The notes beneath the pieces were generated by a model. It was not told the origin of the DNA. It searched no databases and saw only the letters and a program-made list of their open reading frames with translations. From positions 294,539 to 358,538 of the forward strand of contig JAIXZW010000021.1 in assembly GCA_027489375.1 (NCBI GenBank): a stretch of DNA of 64,000 nt, written 5' to 3'. This stretch comes from Paracoccaceae bacterium. Its GTDB lineage: Bacteria > Pseudomonadota > Alphaproteobacteria > Rhodobacterales > Rhodobacteraceae. This document shows positions 62,377 through 64,000 of the stretch, piece after piece. Position 1 is the first letter of the stretch. Each line of letters starts with the position of its first letter. Position numbers and translations under genes: made by a program.

Positions 62377-62453
62377 GGACCCGTAGCTCAGCTGGATAGA
62401 GCATCAGACTACGAATCTGAGGGTCGGGCGTTCGAATCGCTCCGGGTCCGCCA
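62377..62453 (+). tRNA. tRNA-Arg (anticodon ACG), CCA encoded
   Basis: Acceptor stem GGACCCG/CGGGTCC (62377-62383 with 62443-62449), D-loop AGCTCAGCTGGATAGAGC, anticodon loop CTACGAA, T-loop with TTCGAATC. A34 is probably edited to inosine by TadA and reads CGU, CGC and CGA. tRNA genes of this type are frequent integration targets. Confidence 0.97.
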
Positions 62454-63725
62454 CTCACCCTTGAAAAAATTGAGTAAATCGCACCATTGGGCGAATTGCC
62501 CATCATTGCGCCCCAGAACCTAAAAACGCTTGAGCGGGTTTTGGAGGGGTCAAGGTTTTCTCGTGCCGATTATGACAAGCGGGCTTGAACGTCGGTCCCG
62601 ACAAGGTGCAAGTCTAGACACTCGGGCGCCCCTCTTGCGCGTGCAGCCAGATCGGGTGGCTATCCGGCGTTGCGGAAAGCCGAAGAGTAGCGCAGGGCCA
62701 ACGCGTCGAGCCTTACCGCAATCTTACCGCGCCAAAGGCATCCGGCCCTTCGCGTAATCCTAGGGCATTTGCCTTGGTGCAATCTGAGTATCCGGCACGG
62801 GTCGCGCCGTTTTCGCCCGTCAGGAATCGGCTCCTGCCAGATCGGCCCAGCGTCGAACCCTTCCCTACGAGAAAAGGTAAAAGCTTTCCATCACATCGGA
62901 AAGCACCGCGGCCTATTGCCTGTGTATCCAATAGGAAACTTGATGCGAGACCATGGGACCCCAGATCGACCGAACAAATCTCGCCTCTGCGCCCGAAGGC
63001 TTAAATGTATCGCTTTTCCAGAGCCTTCGAAGAAATATATACTTAAGCTTATGGATTCGCGGTGCTTTTCAATGGTGGGCAGTTTCGAGATTGGCCATGC
63101 TGGTCACTCGTTTGACCCAGTTCATTTCTGGAGATGCGATGAAGCGATTTTGCTGCGAGCGTTTGTCGCACTTTAAGAGCAAGAATTGTCTGAACAATCT
63201 GAACAAGGGGTGAATGTTGATCCCGTAACCGGCTTGGTCGTGGTAAATCTGCCGCGAGCTTCGCACTCGGCTTCACCAAGGTTCTTGAATCGCCCCCCCC
63301 TGCCGGACTGAATGCGCATCATCAGTTCGCCCGCCCGCACTGTCCCGATTGAAGGATTTGCGGCCCATCTCAGCCAGGTGCGACAGATGCCCGATCCTTT
63401 TCCTCTCGGCCTGTGCTGTGGCTGCTACGGTCATTTACTGGTTATGGGTCTGGAACCTCGGTCTGTTTGGCACGTTTAATCGAAACGTGCGGTGTCAACG
63501 ACTCCCTGCTCTGTCAGATGGTTGACCGGCAGGTCCAAGAATTCCTTCCGCGTGCTCGGGGGTTTGCGCCCTACTGCACGCGCGCTGAAGGCCTGCTTAG
63601 CTGCCTTGTGGTGTAGTCGCGCCAGAGAGCGAAGGAAAAGCTGAGGGCGCACCTCACGCCCTACGAAAACATCTGCAAAATCTGGACATCCGAACCAGAT
63701 CGATTCATCGTAAATCCGATCCTTC
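62454..63725. other. Gene-poor stretch after the tRNA, probably a decayed island
   Basis: About 1.27 kb with lower GC than the rest and no recognisable gene. Several reading frames of 60-135 codons exist on both strands, but none shows a ribosome site together with a known domain. A 62-67 residue frame near 63069-63279 (minus) has ordinary-looking composition, yet I cannot place it. No copy of the tRNA 3' end was found in this stretch that would mark the second attachment site. Confidence 0.5.
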
Positions 63726-64000
63726 TGACCTGCCACTGGTCTTTCATCCAGCTGCGACCGGAGCCGGTAGCTGATTTACGCCTTTCGGCGTGGGTTGAGC
63801 AATCGCCCGGCGCGCGGAACTCTCATCGCGTGCAGCGGGACGGGCGATTGCGGTGGTCTGGTGCTGGGCGAAGCCTGCGGGGGTCTGGTAGCCGAGGGCC
63901 GAGTGGGGCCTTTGGGTGTTGTAGTCGGTGACCCAGGCCGCGATCAGATCGCGGGCATGGGCGAGGTTGCGGAACAGCGTCTCGTTCAAGAACTCGTCCC
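63726..64000 (-). mobile_element. IS3-family insertion sequence, 3' end (rest outside window)
   Basis: The right end appears to be TGACCTGCCACTGG at 63726, 18 bases after the transposase stop as read from the element. The terminal inverted repeat cannot be confirmed because the other end is outside the window. Confidence 0.65.
63744..64000 (-). CDS. IS3-family transposase OrfB, C-terminal part
   Basis: The last 85 residues of a DDE transposase, open at the window edge. The sequence DEFLNETLFRNLAHARDLI (residue stretch just inside the edge) followed by AAWVTDYNTQRPHSALGYQT is the conserved end of the integrase core in the IS3 family, where the Glu of the DDE triad precedes it. A tail of about 35 residues after PAGFA is Ala/Pro-rich and variable in the family. 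No frameshift is seen in the visible part. Confidence 0.92.
   Translation of the reverse strand, partial: DEFLNETLFRNLAHARDLIAAWVTDYNTQRPHSALGYQTPAGFAQHQTTAIARPAARDESSARRAIAQPTPKGVNQLPAPVAAG

Noticed and set aside
62769..63176. 135-codon frame after tRNA-Arg
   Set aside because: No ribosome site, no recognisable domain and uneven composition; probably chance or a remnant.
63476..63736. 86-codon minus frame overlapping the IS end
   Set aside because: It would begin across the IS boundary, and no family is recognisable.

Overview
The window is high-GC chromosomal DNA from an alphaproteobacterium, most likely a member of the Rhodobacterales (Rhodobacteraceae/Paracoccaceae). The main evidence is a DUF1127 gene followed by four RNA units carrying CCUCCUCCC loops (the ccaF1-CcsR arrangement of Rhodobacter sphaeroides), a long terminator-ended leader in front of mraZ that matches the position and form of the R. 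sphaeroides sRNA UpsM, an alphaproteobacterial SspB, and a DUF2484 gene inside the division/cell-wall cluster. Coding density is very high and many start and stop codons overlap (ATGA, GTGA, TGATG), so most genes sit in translationally coupled operons.

Layout. 1-8.8 kb: end of fumC, sspB-like gene, chrA, the mtnP-apt purine salvage pair, a cupin resembling DMSP lyases, a flavin reductase-like protein, a GNAT acetyltransferase, an EcsC-family protein and a BenE-type transporter. 8.9-9.7 kb (minus strand): RpoH-like promoter, DUF1127 protein and four CcsR-type sRNA units. 9.9-11.7 kb: mrp, its terminator, several 10-bp-phased GGGA arrays that look like MraZ operators, and the UpsM-like leader. 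11.7-37.4 kb: the dcw cluster mraZ-rsmH-ftsL-ftsI-murE-murF-mraY-(SDR)-murD-[two reversed accessory genes]-ftsW-murG-murC-DUF2484-murB-ddl-ftsQ-ftsA-ftsZ, then lpxC, bamD and recN. It covers lipid II synthesis, septal peptidoglycan synthesis, the FtsZ ring, lipid A commitment and outer-membrane assembly.

37.5-43.5 kb: a DUF3563 gene, then DUF1638, a tiny membrane protein, a corrinoid protein, a radical SAM protein and a betaine/homocysteine methyltransferase. This looks like cobalamin-dependent methyl transfer to homocysteine. An MprF-like protein follows. 43.6-49.4 kb: hrpB, a small DUF1127-like gene, meaB, rpmB, a copper-handling pair (DUF2946-like plus PCuAC) and a small secreted protein. 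49.9-58.3 kb: lepA, two small membrane-protein genes, and the engB-MOSC-yidC, ttcA, yidD-rnpA-rpmH series on the minus strand. 58.6-62.5 kb: a TVP38-family protein with a disulfide reductase, an orphan histidine kinase and tRNA-Arg(ACG). After the tRNA, about 1.3 kb holds no recognisable gene, and the window ends in the 3' part of an IS3-family element, so this is probably an integration site.

Two repeat families run through the intergenic spaces. One is a composite element: a G/C hairpin next to a core around GAGTATTTGGGCAAAGGTG, with thirteen copies. The other is a set of 19-21 nt palindromes of the type GAATTTT-TGC-GAAAATTC, including four in a row at 40.5 kb and a nested pair at 47.6 kb. 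These, the CcsR array and the phased MraZ-like arrays are the most interesting non-coding features.
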